Shown one piece after another: positions 42,962 through 51,528 of a stretch of 51,536 nt of DNA. This DNA is from a bacterium (GTDB taxonomy: Bacteria; Hydrothermota; Hydrothermia; UBA1063): contig JASEFR010000012.1 in NCBI GenBank assembly GCA_030019025.1, forward strand, positions 1 through 51,536, given 5' to 3'. A model generated the notes under the pieces. It worked only from the letters and a program-made list of their open reading frames with translations. It was not told the DNA's origin and searched no databases. The position numbers were made by a program, and so were the translations under genes. The stretch's first letter is position 1, and each line of letters starts with the position of its first letter.

Positions 42962-43756
42962 CTATTTCATATAAGTTCTCTCTATGCCGAGAATTATTCT
43001 TATAGACATAGCTATACCACCCAGAGCAATTCCAATCATGATGCCTCTCTTTCCAGCCATCTGGGGCACGTTCATCAACCAATCGGAAAAGGAAGGTATG
43101 TGCTGTCTCAGATAAACCCATCCGATAGGGTATATCAAAACGACAAAGAGAATAGCAACCAAAATGTAAATAAGCTTTATTCTTGTCTCCGTGATTCCTA
43201 CAGCTTCTGAGTAAAAATACCATGCAAATATCAGGAAAATGATAGTAATTACGTAAGGAGCAGCACCCTGACCAAGAGGAATCCTGCCTAACATCACTAT
43301 TACCGCCGAAACCAGAAGCAGTGCCGAATTAAATTCTTTTGCTCTGAATGCCCGGTAAGCTGCACTGGCTATGAAAAAAGATAAAATTGCAAACATCGTA
43401 GACTGAAGTGGTACAAAAATCGAATTGTAAAAATATCTGGAAAAGGTTGATGAAGGCGAAAATGGATTGTGTTCAGGAGTTCTAATAATCTCAATTACTC
43501 CCCAGAGCAGGGTTAGAAAGAAACTCAAAATTAAAATGAGAGCGTAAGGAGCATCCTTTTCTTTGCGCCTTATTTTGCCAAAATTATATCCTAAAAGGCT
43601 ATCAATTCCAAGTAGCATAGTGAAACCGGAGACTATTATGTACCAGTCGTTGAATATCTCTTCAAGATTTCCAAAGGGCTTGTGGGGTATGAACAAGGCA
43701 AGGACGAGTAAAAACCCTGAAATAAAGGTTATTGCAAGTGGGATCTCTTTTTTCAT
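42962..43756 (-). CDS. Uncharacterised polytopic membrane protein (cluster member 2)
   Basis: The 264-residue protein has seven or eight membrane segments. Between them are charged loops, such as KIRRKEKDAPYAL and RTPEHNPFSPSSTFSRYFYNSIFVPLQ. The C-terminal part has MAGKRGIMIGIALGGIAMSIRIILGIERTY, with small-residue helix packing. No family recognised. It has a GGAGGGG ribosome site and 9- and 11-nt gaps to its neighbours, consistent with stoichiometric co-expression in one membrane complex. Confidence 0.75.
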   Translation of the reverse strand: MKKEIPLAITFISGFLLVLALFIPHKPFGNLEEIFNDWYIIVSGFTMLLGIDSLLGYNFGKIRRKEKDAPYALILILSFFLTLLWGVIEIIRTPEHNPFSPSSTFSRYFYNSIFVPLQSTMFAILSFFIASAAYRAFRAKEFNSALLLVSAVIVMLGRIPLGQGAAPYVITIIFLIFAWYFYSEAVGITETRIKLIYILVAILFVVLIYPIGWVYLRQHIPSFSDWLMNVPQMAGKRGIMIGIALGGIAMSIRIILGIERTYMK

Positions 43757-43765
43757 TATCCCCTC

Positions 43766-44866
43766 CTAAAAAATGTTGAAAAAGTTCACCAGCATATGGT
43801 TTCCAATCCCAAAGGTCTCCATCAGAGAGCCGATAAAGATAATTATAACAAGAACCATCTTGATGTAGTCCTCACCCTTTATCGTACCAAGCGAAAGGGC
43901 ATCTCGGGAAAGATAGGCGCTAGCAGCATACATCTCTTCCCCAATAAGGGTGTAATCCGTTGAGGCTATGAAGAAAGGAAGCTGAGTAACCGCGGTAGTT
44001 CCAGAAATTTGAATGGCTCCGATTGAATGGCCCGTTTCTGCAAGGATCAAAGATTCTGCGTAGAAATATCCTTGAAGAAAAACCGCACCAGGTCTCTGCC
44101 TCATCATAATACCGTCCACACCAGCGGCATAACCAAACTGATCAGATGTAAGGTAATAGATATTAGATTCCTTGTAAAGGTCAGGTCTTCCCGCTTCTAT
44201 ATAACCTTCTTTTACCGTTTCCTGTGCTGCAACCATTACGATGGGATCGTAGCAAGGGACAATAACATCTGCTTCGTATTCCGCGGCCTTGTAAGCTACC
44301 CTTTTCAATATAGCAAGAGAAGCTACCGTCGGAATATCACTTATAAAACCAAGACCCATAACGTAGAGAATAGGTCGGCCCATTTCCGTAGAACGCCCCA
44401 CAGCCTCGTCTATGGCTTCAAGCCCCGCGATTTTCCTTATGAAGAGATTTTTATCCACTCTCGCCCTCATAATGAAGTAGATAAGGAAGGCAGTATAAAA
44501 TATGAGGATAATTAAAACAGAAAGTCTTCTTGAATTAAACCACTGCGCTGTGCTTATTGCAGGCTGAGTAGTTTTACCCTCCGCTATCAACGAGTCTCCC
44601 TGATAGATTTGTACCCTGTAATAATAAGGAGTTTTATCGACAACTCCTAAGTCTTGAAACTGAGTTTCCACTTTAAAAAGGGTCTCAATTAATGTATCGG
44701 GAACGTTGGGGTCCTGGGTTCTGTAGATTTCTATCTTGCTTACCGCCCAGGTAGTGTCCAATCCCCAGGTTACTGTAATGCTTCCCCCAGCATCGTTAGG
44801 TGTATCATAGGCCCTAACATTTACTGGGGATGCTTGCCACAAAAGTAAGAGAATAGCAAGCTTCAT
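43766..44866 (-). CDS. FN3 + DUF6754-like membrane protein (cluster member 1)
   Basis: The 366-residue protein begins with a signal peptide (about 1-12). A fibronectin-III-like domain (15-103: GGSITVTWGLD, KIEIYRTQDP, PYYYRVQIYQGD) comes next, then a membrane segment (115-134). A soluble domain of about 200 residues has GRPILYVMGLGFISDIPTV at 163-181, RPGA at 258-261 and GTTAV at 289-293. A last membrane segment spans 336-354. The layout matches proteins labelled DUF6754, of unknown function. The soluble domain would be cytoplasmic if FN3 is outside. The ribosome site is AGGAGG; the ahcY stop is 9 nt upstream. Confidence 0.78.
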   Translation of the reverse strand: MKLAILLLLWQASPVNVRAYDTPNDAGGSITVTWGLDTTWAVSKIEIYRTQDPNVPDTLIETLFKVETQFQDLGVVDKTPYYYRVQIYQGDSLIAEGKTTQPAISTAQWFNSRRLSVLIILIFYTAFLIYFIMRARVDKNLFIRKIAGLEAIDEAVGRSTEMGRPILYVMGLGFISDIPTVASLAILKRVAYKAAEYEADVIVPCYDPIVMVAAQETVKEGYIEAGRPDLYKESNIYYLTSDQFGYAAGVDGIMMRQRPGAVFLQGYFYAESLILAETGHSIGAIQISGTTAVTQLPFFIASTDYTLIGEEMYAASAYLSRDALSLGTIKGEDYIKMVLVIIIFIGSLMETFGIGNHMLVNFFNIF

Positions 44867-44875
44867 AAGTACCTC

Positions 44876-46129
44876 CTATGTCCCTTCCCCCCAAGATTTT
44901 AAATATTTCTTCTGTTCATCTGTTAAATTGTCTATTGAAACTCCAAGGGTTTTCAATTTATATTCAGCAACTTTACGATCAAGGTCATCCGGTAGTGTGA
45001 AAACTCCAGATTTTAATTTCCCCGAATTTTCTAAAAGGTAAAGAACCGCGAGAAGTTGATTGGAAAAGGAAAGGTCCATCACATCCGCGGGGTGTCCTTC
45101 TGCCGCGGCTAAATTAACCAACCTTCCCTGAGCCAACAAATAAACAACTTTTCCACTTTTTAAAATAACTTTCTCAAGATTCTCCCTTATTTTTTCAATC
45201 TTAGCGGCATTTTCGTAAAGATATTTCACATTCACTTCAACATCAAAATGACCTGCATTGGCCAATATACAACCATCTTTCATGACTTCAAAATGCTTTG
45301 CGGTTACAACATCCTTACAACCTGTTGCAGTAACTACGACATCAGCAAACTTCACAGCCTCTTCCATAGGCATAACCATAAAGCCATCTTCAAAGGCCTC
45401 GAGAGCTTTAATGGGATCGACTTCGGTCACTATTACCCTTGCACCCATACCCCTTGCCCTCATGGCAATTCCTCTTCCACACCAACCATAGCCTGCAACA
45501 ACCATCGTAGTACTGGAAAGCAATATATTAGTTGCCCTTAATATCCCGTCTATCGTTGATTGACCTGTGCCGTAGCGGTTATCAAAAAGGTGTTTAGTTT
45601 GGGATTCATTAACCGCAATAACAGGAAACTTCAGAACTCCATCTTTTTCCATTGCCTTAATACGAATCACTCCCGTCGTGGTCTCTTCTGTTCCTCCCTT
45701 TATATTATGATACAATTTCTTTTCATGAACAAGTGTAGTAAGATCTGCGCCATCATCCATTATAATTTCCGGCGACCTTGAAGCCACTATATCAAGATTT
45801 TCATAGTAACTTTCTCTACTTTCGCCATGGACCGCAAATACGCTGATACCAAAATCTCTGACCAGTGACGCTGCAACATCATCCTGTGTAGAGAGGGGGT
45901 TGGAGGGCGAAAGGTAAACCTCTGCACCAAGTTCTTTCAACGCAATCACAAGATTAGCTGTCTCTGATGTAACATGTAAGCAGGCAGAAATTTGTATTCC
46001 GGAAAGAGGGTGTGCATCTTTTAATTCCTCTACAAACTTTCTCAAAACCCTCATCCGTGTTGATGCCCATTCAATCTTTTTAAGTCCGGAATCGGCAAGG
46101 CTAATATCTCTAATTTTATAATCAGTCAT
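44876..46129 (-). CDS. ahcY: Adenosylhomocysteinase
   Basis: The 417-residue NAD-dependent enzyme splits S-adenosylhomocysteine into adenosine and homocysteine, relieving product inhibition of methyltransferases. Conserved stretches are [27 protein letters not shown], the NAD loop [27 protein letters not shown], and [17 protein letters not shown]. The length is that of the compact form common in thermophiles and archaea. Its start overlaps the metK stop by 8 nt, giving a clean SAM-cycle pair. Confidence 0.96.
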   Translation of the reverse strand: MTDYKIRDISLADSGLKKIEWASTRMRVLRKFVEELKDAHPLSGIQISACLHVTSETANLVIALKELGAEVYLSPSNPLSTQDDVAASLVRDFGISVFAVHGESRESYYENLDIVASRSPEIIMDDGADLTTLVHEKKLYHNIKGGTEETTTGVIRIKAMEKDGVLKFPVIAVNESQTKHLFDNRYGTGQSTIDGILRATNILLSSTTMVVAGYGWCGRGIAMRARGMGARVIVTEVDPIKALEAFEDGFMVMPMEEAVKFADVVVTATGCKDVVTAKHFEVMKDGCILANAGHFDVEVNVKYLYENAAKIEKIRENLEKVILKSGKVVYLLAQGRLVNLAAAEGHPADVMDLSFSNQLLAVLYLLENSGKLKSGVFTLPDDLDRKVAEYKLKTLGVSIDNLTDEQKKYLKSWGEGT

Positions 46130-47264
46130 TTAAAGCCTCTAAAAGATTTTTGGTGGAATCGGCAAATTCCCACGTAAATCCTTCCTCCTCCCTTCCGAAA
46201 TGACCGTAAACTGCAGTTCTATAGTATATGGGCTTCAAAAGGTCAAGTTTTTCAATTATTCCACGAGGTGTGAGGTCAAAGACTTTCCTTATTGCTTTAA
46301 CAATCTGCTCCTCAGGGTATTCAGAAGTGCCAAAAGTATCAACGTAAATAGCAACAGGTTCCGCAACACCAATAGCATAAGCCAGCTGGATTTCCACCTT
46401 TTTTGCGATACCCGCTTTCACAATATTCTTTGCAATATACCTCGCCATATATGCTGCAGACCTATCCACTTTCGTCGGATCCTTTCCCGAGAAACAACCT
46501 CCTCCGTGCCTCGCAAACCCACCATAGGTATCCACCATTATCTTCCTTCCCGTGACACCCGTATCTGCAACGGGACCACCCTGAACAAACCTGCCCGTCG
46601 GATTGATGTAGCACTTCATTTCACGGTCCCTCAACTCTTCAGGAATAACATGATTAATAACCAGTTCCCTCAAATCCTCGCGAAGCCTTTCTACTTTCAC
46701 CTCTTCATCGTGCTGAGCTGAAAGGACCACAGTATTAACCCTAAAAGGCTTACCAGTATTATCATATTCAACGGTGACCTGTGACTTTCCATCGGGCCTC
46801 AAATAGGGGAGAATACCATTCTCCCTCACCTCAGTAAGCCTCTTGACCAGTTTGTGAGCGAGAACAATAGGTAAGGGCATTAGCTCCGGTGTTTCATCGG
46901 TAGCGTAGCCAAACATTAAACCTTGATCACCCGCGCCGCCAACATCAACACCCATGGCAATGTCGTGGGATTGTTCCTGAATGGAAGTTATTACCGCAAC
47001 AGATTTATAATCAAACCCGTACTCAGGCCTCACGTATCCAGCCTTTTTAATAACCTCCCTTACCACCTCGGGGATTTCTACGTATGTAGAGGTGGTAAGC
47101 TCACCGGCGACCATTACAAGCCCTCTCGTAGTGAGGGCCTCTATGGCAACCCTACCTTTTTTATCATCCTTTAAAACAGCATCAAGAATGGCATCGGAAA
47201 CCTGGTCACAAATCTTATCTGGATGCCCCTTTGTAACCGACTCAGACGTAAACAGCCTTCCCAT
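46122..47264 (-). CDS. metK: S-adenosylmethionine synthetase
   Basis: The 380-residue enzyme makes SAM from methionine and ATP. The family marks are [20 protein letters not shown] near the N-terminus, [15 protein letters not shown], and [19 protein letters not shown] with the P-loop-like glycine-rich motif. Length and order of motifs match bacterial MetK. A ribosome site AGGAGGT precedes the ATG. It lies 10 nt after the barrel-protein gene and is followed by ahcY. Confidence 0.97.
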   Translation of the reverse strand: MGRLFTSESVTKGHPDKICDQVSDAILDAVLKDDKKGRVAIEALTTRGLVMVAGELTTSTYVEIPEVVREVIKKAGYVRPEYGFDYKSVAVITSIQEQSHDIAMGVDVGGAGDQGLMFGYATDETPELMPLPIVLAHKLVKRLTEVRENGILPYLRPDGKSQVTVEYDNTGKPFRVNTVVLSAQHDEEVKVERLREDLRELVINHVIPEELRDREMKCYINPTGRFVQGGPVADTGVTGRKIMVDTYGGFARHGGGCFSGKDPTKVDRSAAYMARYIAKNIVKAGIAKKVEIQLAYAIGVAEPVAIYVDTFGTSEYPEEQIVKAIRKVFDLTPRGIIEKLDLLKPIYYRTAVYGHFGREEEGFTWEFADSTKNLLEALND

Positions 47265-47274
47265 CTCTTACCTC

Positions 47275-48018
47275 CTAAAATTTAACTTTTAACCCGAGGT
47301 ATATCACACCCTCTGCCTCTCTATAACCTTTTCGGTCTATAGGCCTAAAACCTAAATAAATCATTCCCTCGTTACTAATACCACTCAACAATAACCCACT
47401 ATTCACTTCAATTTCAGGTGTTAAATTATAGTCCAAAGTCAAGCCACTGTAAAAACTTACATCTAAAAATGGCATAACTGTGTTTGAAACCGGATAGACG
47501 TAAAACAGATTAAACAATAAATCGAACTGGTTTGGGTTTCCAACAGTTAACCAAGGGATCTTCTCGTGACGAAGGTATGAACCAATCTCCAGACGGTAAT
47601 AAAAAAAACGTGGCTCCGTTTTAAGATTTAAGTTGCGATTGCTAAAAACAAACTTAAGTTTATTCCAATAAAGGCTTCTATCTACAAAAGTATCAATCTT
47701 GTGATAACAGGTATGATCAAGAAAAATTGCGTACCACTTATCATTGCTTATTGTTTTGAACCCGCCTCCCAGCAAATAGTCGGCCTCCTGAGGATCAAGC
47801 TGTATAGGCCCCACATCCCGGCCCATCCAGATGTTTTCAAAACCGTAGATAACAAGTCTGATCCTCCCCCACTGAAAGATGTCGGACTCCATACTTATTT
47901 TGCCCATAGCACTTCTTCTCTTAAGCGTGCCTCCAAACTTTCTCAGTTCACCAAATCCCTGAGTAGAAAAGAGAAGTTGGAAGTCAGACAATAAGGAAAG
48001 CATCAATAAAATTTTCAT
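47275..48018 (-). CDS. Predicted outer-membrane beta-barrel protein
   Basis: The 247-residue protein starts with a signal peptide (MKILLMLSLLSDFQLLFS). It then has amphipathic strands rich in Tyr, Phe and Trp (RIRLVIYGFENIW, FFYYRLEIGSYLR, FDLLFNLFYVYPVS) and ends GVIYLGLKVKF with terminal Phe, as BAM substrates do. Family unknown. Its ATG overlaps the stop of the AIR-synthase-like gene by 4 nt. Confidence 0.62.
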   Translation of the reverse strand: MKILLMLSLLSDFQLLFSTQGFGELRKFGGTLKRRSAMGKISMESDIFQWGRIRLVIYGFENIWMGRDVGPIQLDPQEADYLLGGGFKTISNDKWYAIFLDHTCYHKIDTFVDRSLYWNKLKFVFSNRNLNLKTEPRFFYYRLEIGSYLRHEKIPWLTVGNPNQFDLLFNLFYVYPVSNTVMPFLDVSFYSGLTLDYNLTPEIEVNSGLLLSGISNEGMIYLGFRPIDRKGYREAEGVIYLGLKVKF

Positions 48019-49013
48019 CCCAATACCTCCAGTATTTGGTCCCTTTCAAATGGCGCCAATTTTTTCAAAACTTGTTGTTTTTTAATTAAAATATCCGCCT
48101 CTTTTTCTCTTACCTCCCCGATTATCTCCGCTGGTATATTTTCTCTTCTAAGGTCATCGCAAATACGCTCCGCTTCCCTTTTTTCTGTAAAGACAATTAG
48201 CGAACCCGAAGCTATAAGTCCCAAGGGGTCAATGCGGTAATGTTCTGAGAGTTTTTTCGTTTCACTATAAATGATAATTCTATCTCCGTCAATAAACGCC
48301 CCAAGCCCTGAAGCCTGTATAGATTCAAATAGAGCGGTGACGATTCCACCTTCCGTTGGGTCGTGAAGATTGTGAATCTCATAGTTTTCAATCAACTTAA
48401 TACCAACATCAAAGAGGCAAATCCCAGGATCATACAGAAAGTCTTGACACCTTTTTACAAAGGGTTCTCCAAAAACTTTTACAAGTTCGTCTTGCTTTTC
48501 TCGGGAAATTATACTCGTACCCTCAATGGCAACGCCTTTAACTTGAACTATCACGTCCCCCACTCTAATCTTTTCAGGAGAAACCTCCCTAACAACCTGA
48601 CCCACCATAAATCCTGAAAGAATAGTACTTTTTAGACCGGGCGTTACCTCGGTATGGCCAGTTATTACCGAAACATTAAATTTCTTTGAGTAGGCTCCCA
48701 ACTCTTCAAAGGTATTTAAAACCTCCTCTTCAGTGGCTCCTTCATAAAAAAGTAAATTCACACTGAGATACAGAGGCCTGGCTCCCATGGAGATGAGGTC
48801 GTTAATGTTACAAGCCATAAGATAATAAACGCTATCCTTGGACGTGAAAGTTATGGGGTCAGAAGTCAGGGCAAGATGAGGATTTTTTACCTTAACAATT
48901 GCGCCATCAACACCGTATCTCGGCCCTATGAGAATATCTTCAGAACTCACTTCCAACTTCTCCAGGGCCAATTTTAACAAATCAGGTGGTACTTTACCGG
49001 GTTTTAATGGCAT
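48015..49013 (-). CDS. AIR-synthase/HypE-related protein
   Basis: The 332-residue protein has the AIR synthase-like two-domain fold. The N-terminal part has ALTSDPITF and MACNINDLISMGARPLYLS; VITGHTEVTPG and HDPTEGGIVTALFE follow in the second domain. These match HypE/COG0309-type proteins. HypE uses a C-terminal Cys (PRIC-like) to carry the thiocarbamate-cyanide group; here the chain ends FERDQILEVLG with no Cys, and no other hyp or hydrogenase genes are present. It may be a paralogue with a different ATP-dependent reaction. Its leaderless-type start heads the 17-gene array. Confidence 0.82.
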   Translation of the reverse strand: MPLKPGKVPPDLLKLALEKLEVSSEDILIGPRYGVDGAIVKVKNPHLALTSDPITFTSKDSVYYLMACNINDLISMGARPLYLSVNLLFYEGATEEEVLNTFEELGAYSKKFNVSVITGHTEVTPGLKSTILSGFMVGQVVREVSPEKIRVGDVIVQVKGVAIEGTSIISREKQDELVKVFGEPFVKRCQDFLYDPGICLFDVGIKLIENYEIHNLHDPTEGGIVTALFESIQASGLGAFIDGDRIIIYSETKKLSEHYRIDPLGLIASGSLIVFTEKREAERICDDLRRENIPAEIIGEVREKEADILIKKQQVLKKLAPFERDQILEVLG

Positions 49014-49020
49014 GTGTATA

Positions 49021-49026
49021 ATTATA
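49021..49026 (-). promoter_or_regulatory. -10 element of the 17-gene array, leaderless layout
   Basis: A TATAAT on the minus strand lies 7 nt before the ATG at 49013, and no ribosome site is present. No good -35 is visible at 16-18 nt (TATATT is the best), so strength is uncertain. The whole divergent interval to recJ is under 60 bp. Confidence 0.4.
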
Positions 49027-49072
49027 GGGCAAAAGATTGATTGAATATAGTTAAAACTTGAAAATTATTAAT

Positions 49073-50845
49073 ATGAAATGGCGTTACCGCAAACAGGAGT
49101 TTCCACCGGAGTGGTACGACTATCCTAAGATTATTTCTATTATTCTCTCCACACGAAAAATAACGCCCGAGGCTGCAGAAGAATTTCTATATGCACACAA
49201 AAGAACCTTCTATGACCCATTTAAATTAAAAAGCGTTACAAGAATTGTAGAAAGACTCGCAGAAGCCCTTGAGAAGAGGGAAAAGGTCCTAATTCATGGT
49301 GATTACGATGTGGATGGTATAAGTGGTGCCGCTTTACTCTTTCGCGGACTGGATAGATTGGGGTTTTATGTAGACCATTACATTCCCCACAGGGCTACTG
49401 AGGGGTATGGTGTCTCACAAAAAGCAATAGAGAAAGCGGCAAAAGAAGGCTTTAAAGTAATTTTAACGGTAGATACAGGTATTTCGGCCTTTGGTCCTGC
49501 ATACACTGCTAAATTCAAAGGATTAGACCTTATTATAACTGATCATCACGAACCCAAAAGAGCCAACATCAGCAATCCAAAAATCATTAAAAAGTTTGTT
49601 CACAAAAACCTTACCAAATTAGAAGAAGACTACAGGACGCCAAAATACATTTTACCCGAAGCCTACGCTATTTTAAACCCGAAGTTAGAGGTCTACCCCG
49701 ATCCAAACCTCGCAGGTGTAGGGGTTGCTTTCAAACTTCTTGAAGCACTCTATACCTATTTTGACGAAGATCCAGAGGAGCTATACAATGACCTCGACCT
49801 TGTGGCCTTGGGAACGGTTGGTGACATGGTTCCACTCGTCAAAGAAAATAGAATCTTTGTTAAAAAGGGACTCGAAGTCTTAACCAATTCAAATAAAGCC
49901 GGAATTAATGCTTTAAAGTTCGTTGCCGGAATTTCTGACGGCGAAATAAATCCTTTTCACATCTCCTTTATCCTGGCCCCACGAATCAATGCAGCAGGTA
50001 GGATATCCCATGCCAATGAGTCTTTCGAACTGCTCATTACAGAGGATGACGAAAAAGCCTTTATTCTTGCAGAGAATTTACAAAGACTCAATAATAAAAG
50101 AAGGGAAGAGGAAAGAGTAATTTTTGAAGAAGCAATGGAGCAGGCCCTTAAACTTGATTTGAAAGAAAATTACGTCCTTGTTCTGGCCTCAGAAAGATGG
50201 AACTATGGAGTTATAGGTATAGCGGCTTCAAAACTTGTGGAAGAATTTAGAAGGCCGGTGATCCTTGTCACCTTTGAACAAGATATCGGAAGGGGTTCCT
50301 GTAGAAGCATAGAAGAGTTTGATATGCATGACACTCTTTCAAGATTTAGCGACTATCTTGAGTCTTTTGGTGGACACAAACTGGCCTGTGGTTTAAAAAT
50401 CCGAAGGGAGAACTTTGAAAAATTTAAAGAAGATTTGAACCTGTACGCCTCAGAACTTCTTAGTGGTTTGGATCTCGAACCCGCTTTGGAAATTGACGGG
50501 GAAGTTCAGCTCCGTGATTTAAGGGAGAATATTACTGAATATTATAAATTACTTTCCCCCTTTGGTGTAGGTAATCCCGAACCGGTTTTCGTTCTTAAAG
50601 GAGTTTCTGCAGACAGGTCAAGCATCAAAATACACAGAGAAAAGCATGTATCCTTTTTGATAAATGGTCCAGAGGTAAAGTTAAGGGCAATTTACTTCAA
50701 CGGACAGGAAAAGTTGAAGATATTATCTGAAAGTGAAAAAGTAGACTTGGCTTTCTCTATTAACTTAAGAGAAAATGAAATAGAAAATGAAACCCCGATC
50801 TTTGAACTCAAAATTTTAGATCTTAAACCAAGCGGTGATGATTAG
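49073..50845 (+). CDS. recJ: Single-stranded-DNA-specific exonuclease RecJ
   Basis: The 590-residue protein carries the DHH phosphoesterase motifs in order: HGDYDVDGISGAALL (metal ligands), LTVDTGISAFG, ITDHHEPK, then LVALGTVGDMVPL. The DHHA1 domain with SFGGHKLACGLKI follows, and an OB-fold tail ends the chain. It degrades 5' single-strand ends in recombination and mismatch repair. I chose the ATG at 49073 (MKWRYRKQEF). A TTG at 49058 would add five residues and lies 6 nt after TATAGT, so it is also possible. No Shine-Dalgarno is seen for either. Confidence 0.94.
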   Translation: MKWRYRKQEFPPEWYDYPKIISIILSTRKITPEAAEEFLYAHKRTFYDPFKLKSVTRIVERLAEALEKREKVLIHGDYDVDGISGAALLFRGLDRLGFYVDHYIPHRATEGYGVSQKAIEKAAKEGFKVILTVDTGISAFGPAYTAKFKGLDLIITDHHEPKRANISNPKIIKKFVHKNLTKLEEDYRTPKYILPEAYAILNPKLEVYPDPNLAGVGVAFKLLEALYTYFDEDPEELYNDLDLVALGTVGDMVPLVKENRIFVKKGLEVLTNSNKAGINALKFVAGISDGEINPFHISFILAPRINAAGRISHANESFELLITEDDEKAFILAENLQRLNNKRREEERVIFEEAMEQALKLDLKENYVLVLASERWNYGVIGIAASKLVEEFRRPVILVTFEQDIGRGSCRSIEEFDMHDTLSRFSDYLESFGGHKLACGLKIRRENFEKFKEDLNLYASELLSGLDLEPALEIDGEVQLRDLRENITEYYKLLSPFGVGNPEPVFVLKGVSADRSSIKIHREKHVSFLINGPEVKLRAIYFNGQEKLKILSESEKVDLAFSINLRENEIENETPIFELKILDLKPSGDD

Positions 50846-50856
50846 ATCTAACTCAA

Positions 50857-51114
50857 CTATTCAGCTTGAGGGTAAACGGACACAAAAACTTTATTTTTTC
50901 TCCTTTCAAACTTCACGTAACCGTCAATGAGGGAGTAAATAGTATAATCCGCGCCAAGACCGACGTTATAACCAGGGTGAAACTTTGTGCCCCTTTGTCT
51001 TACCAGAATGTTTCCAGCTTTAACAAACTGCCCCTCAAAATTCTTAACACCCAGTCTCTTGGAAATAGAATCCCTTCCATTTTTCGATGAACCCATTCCT
51101 TTTTTGTGCGCCAT
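50857..51114 (-). CDS. rpmA: Ribosomal protein L27
   Basis: The 85-residue protein matches the family throughout: [16 protein letters not shown] at the flexible tail that reaches the peptidyl-transferase centre, KRLGVKNF, and the core [12 protein letters not shown]-like [18 protein letters not shown]. No N-terminal cleavage extension as in Firmicutes. It is not preceded by rplU, its usual partner; it has its own promoter and AGGAGGT ribosome site. It converges on recJ with a gap of 11 nt. Confidence 0.97.
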   Translation of the reverse strand: MAHKKGMGSSKNGRDSISKRLGVKNFEGQFVKAGNILVRQRGTKFHPGYNVGLGADYTIYSLIDGYVKFERRKNKVFVSVYPQAE

Positions 51115-51137
51115 GGTTTACCTCCTGAAGTTCTCTT

Positions 51138-51166
51138 ATTTTAAGTTAAGCAGTTCGTATTTTCAA
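51138..51166 (-). promoter_or_regulatory. Promoter of rpmA
   Basis: On the minus strand TTGAAA (51161-51166) and TAAAAT (51138-51143) are 17 nt apart. Transcription would start near 51131, about 17 nt before the ATG, with AGGAGGT in the leader. Confidence 0.65.
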
Positions 51167-51226
51167 CCTGTAAAGGTCCAAAATCACAAAGCAAATTCAC
51201 TCTAAACAACAATATTAGAAATTGCT

Positions 51227-51255
51227 TTGATTTTACGCAAAAATCTCATTATAAT
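51227..51255 (+). promoter_or_regulatory. Promoter of rpmF
   Basis: TTGATT (51227-51232) and TATAAT (51250-51255) are 17 nt apart. Transcription would start near 51262, about 20 nt before the ATG, with AAAGGAGG in the leader. It is divergent from the rpmA promoter in a 167-bp interval. Confidence 0.7.
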
Positions 51256-51281
51256 TTTCAAACTTCCAAAGGAGGATTAAG

Positions 51282-51470
51282 ATGCCGGCACCGAAAAGAA
51301 AACATTCAAGGGCACGTTCAAGAAAAAGAAGGACACATTACAAAGTAAAAATGAAAACAGTTGTCACCTGTCCTAACTGTGGAGAACCAATAACTCCACA
51401 TACCGTTTGTCCGAATTGTGGGTACTACAAAGGCAAACCCGTAATGGTGGTTAAAACTAAAACTGAATAA
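51282..51470 (+). CDS. rpmF: Ribosomal protein L32
   Basis: The 62-residue protein begins MPAPKRKHSRARSRKRR, the basic tail typical of L32. It then has a zinc ribbon of four cysteines (C30, C33, C43, C46, in CPNCGEP and CPNCGYY). It belongs to the large subunit. AAAGGAGG precedes the ATG. The usual downstream partner genes (plsX, fabH) would lie beyond the window, but a terminator follows at once. Confidence 0.97.
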   Translation: MPAPKRKHSRARSRKRRTHYKVKMKTVVTCPNCGEPITPHTVCPNCGYYKGKPVMVVKTKTE

Positions 51471-51480
51471 AAAGTCTTCT

Positions 51481-51528
51481 CTGCGAAAGAAAAAGGGGGC
51501 CCATGCAGGCCCCCTTTTTCTTTCGCAG
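51481..51528. terminator. Long hairpin terminator after rpmF
   Basis: Two 21-nt arms (51481-51501 and 51508-51528) are perfectly complementary and close a 6-nt loop. The core is GGGGGCC with GGCCCCC, and the A-run and T-run (A5 and T5) lie within the stem. Because the repeat is symmetric it can act in both directions. The core matches that of the terminator at 29706-29744. Confidence 0.85.

Noticed and set aside
44027-44515. 162-codon plus-strand frame opposite the DUF6754-like gene
   Set aside because: It is antisense to a gene with good ribosome site and operon context, and its composition is not protein-like.
46200-46721. 173-codon plus-strand frame opposite metK
   Set aside because: It is antisense to a conserved gene, shows no family features and has no ribosome site.
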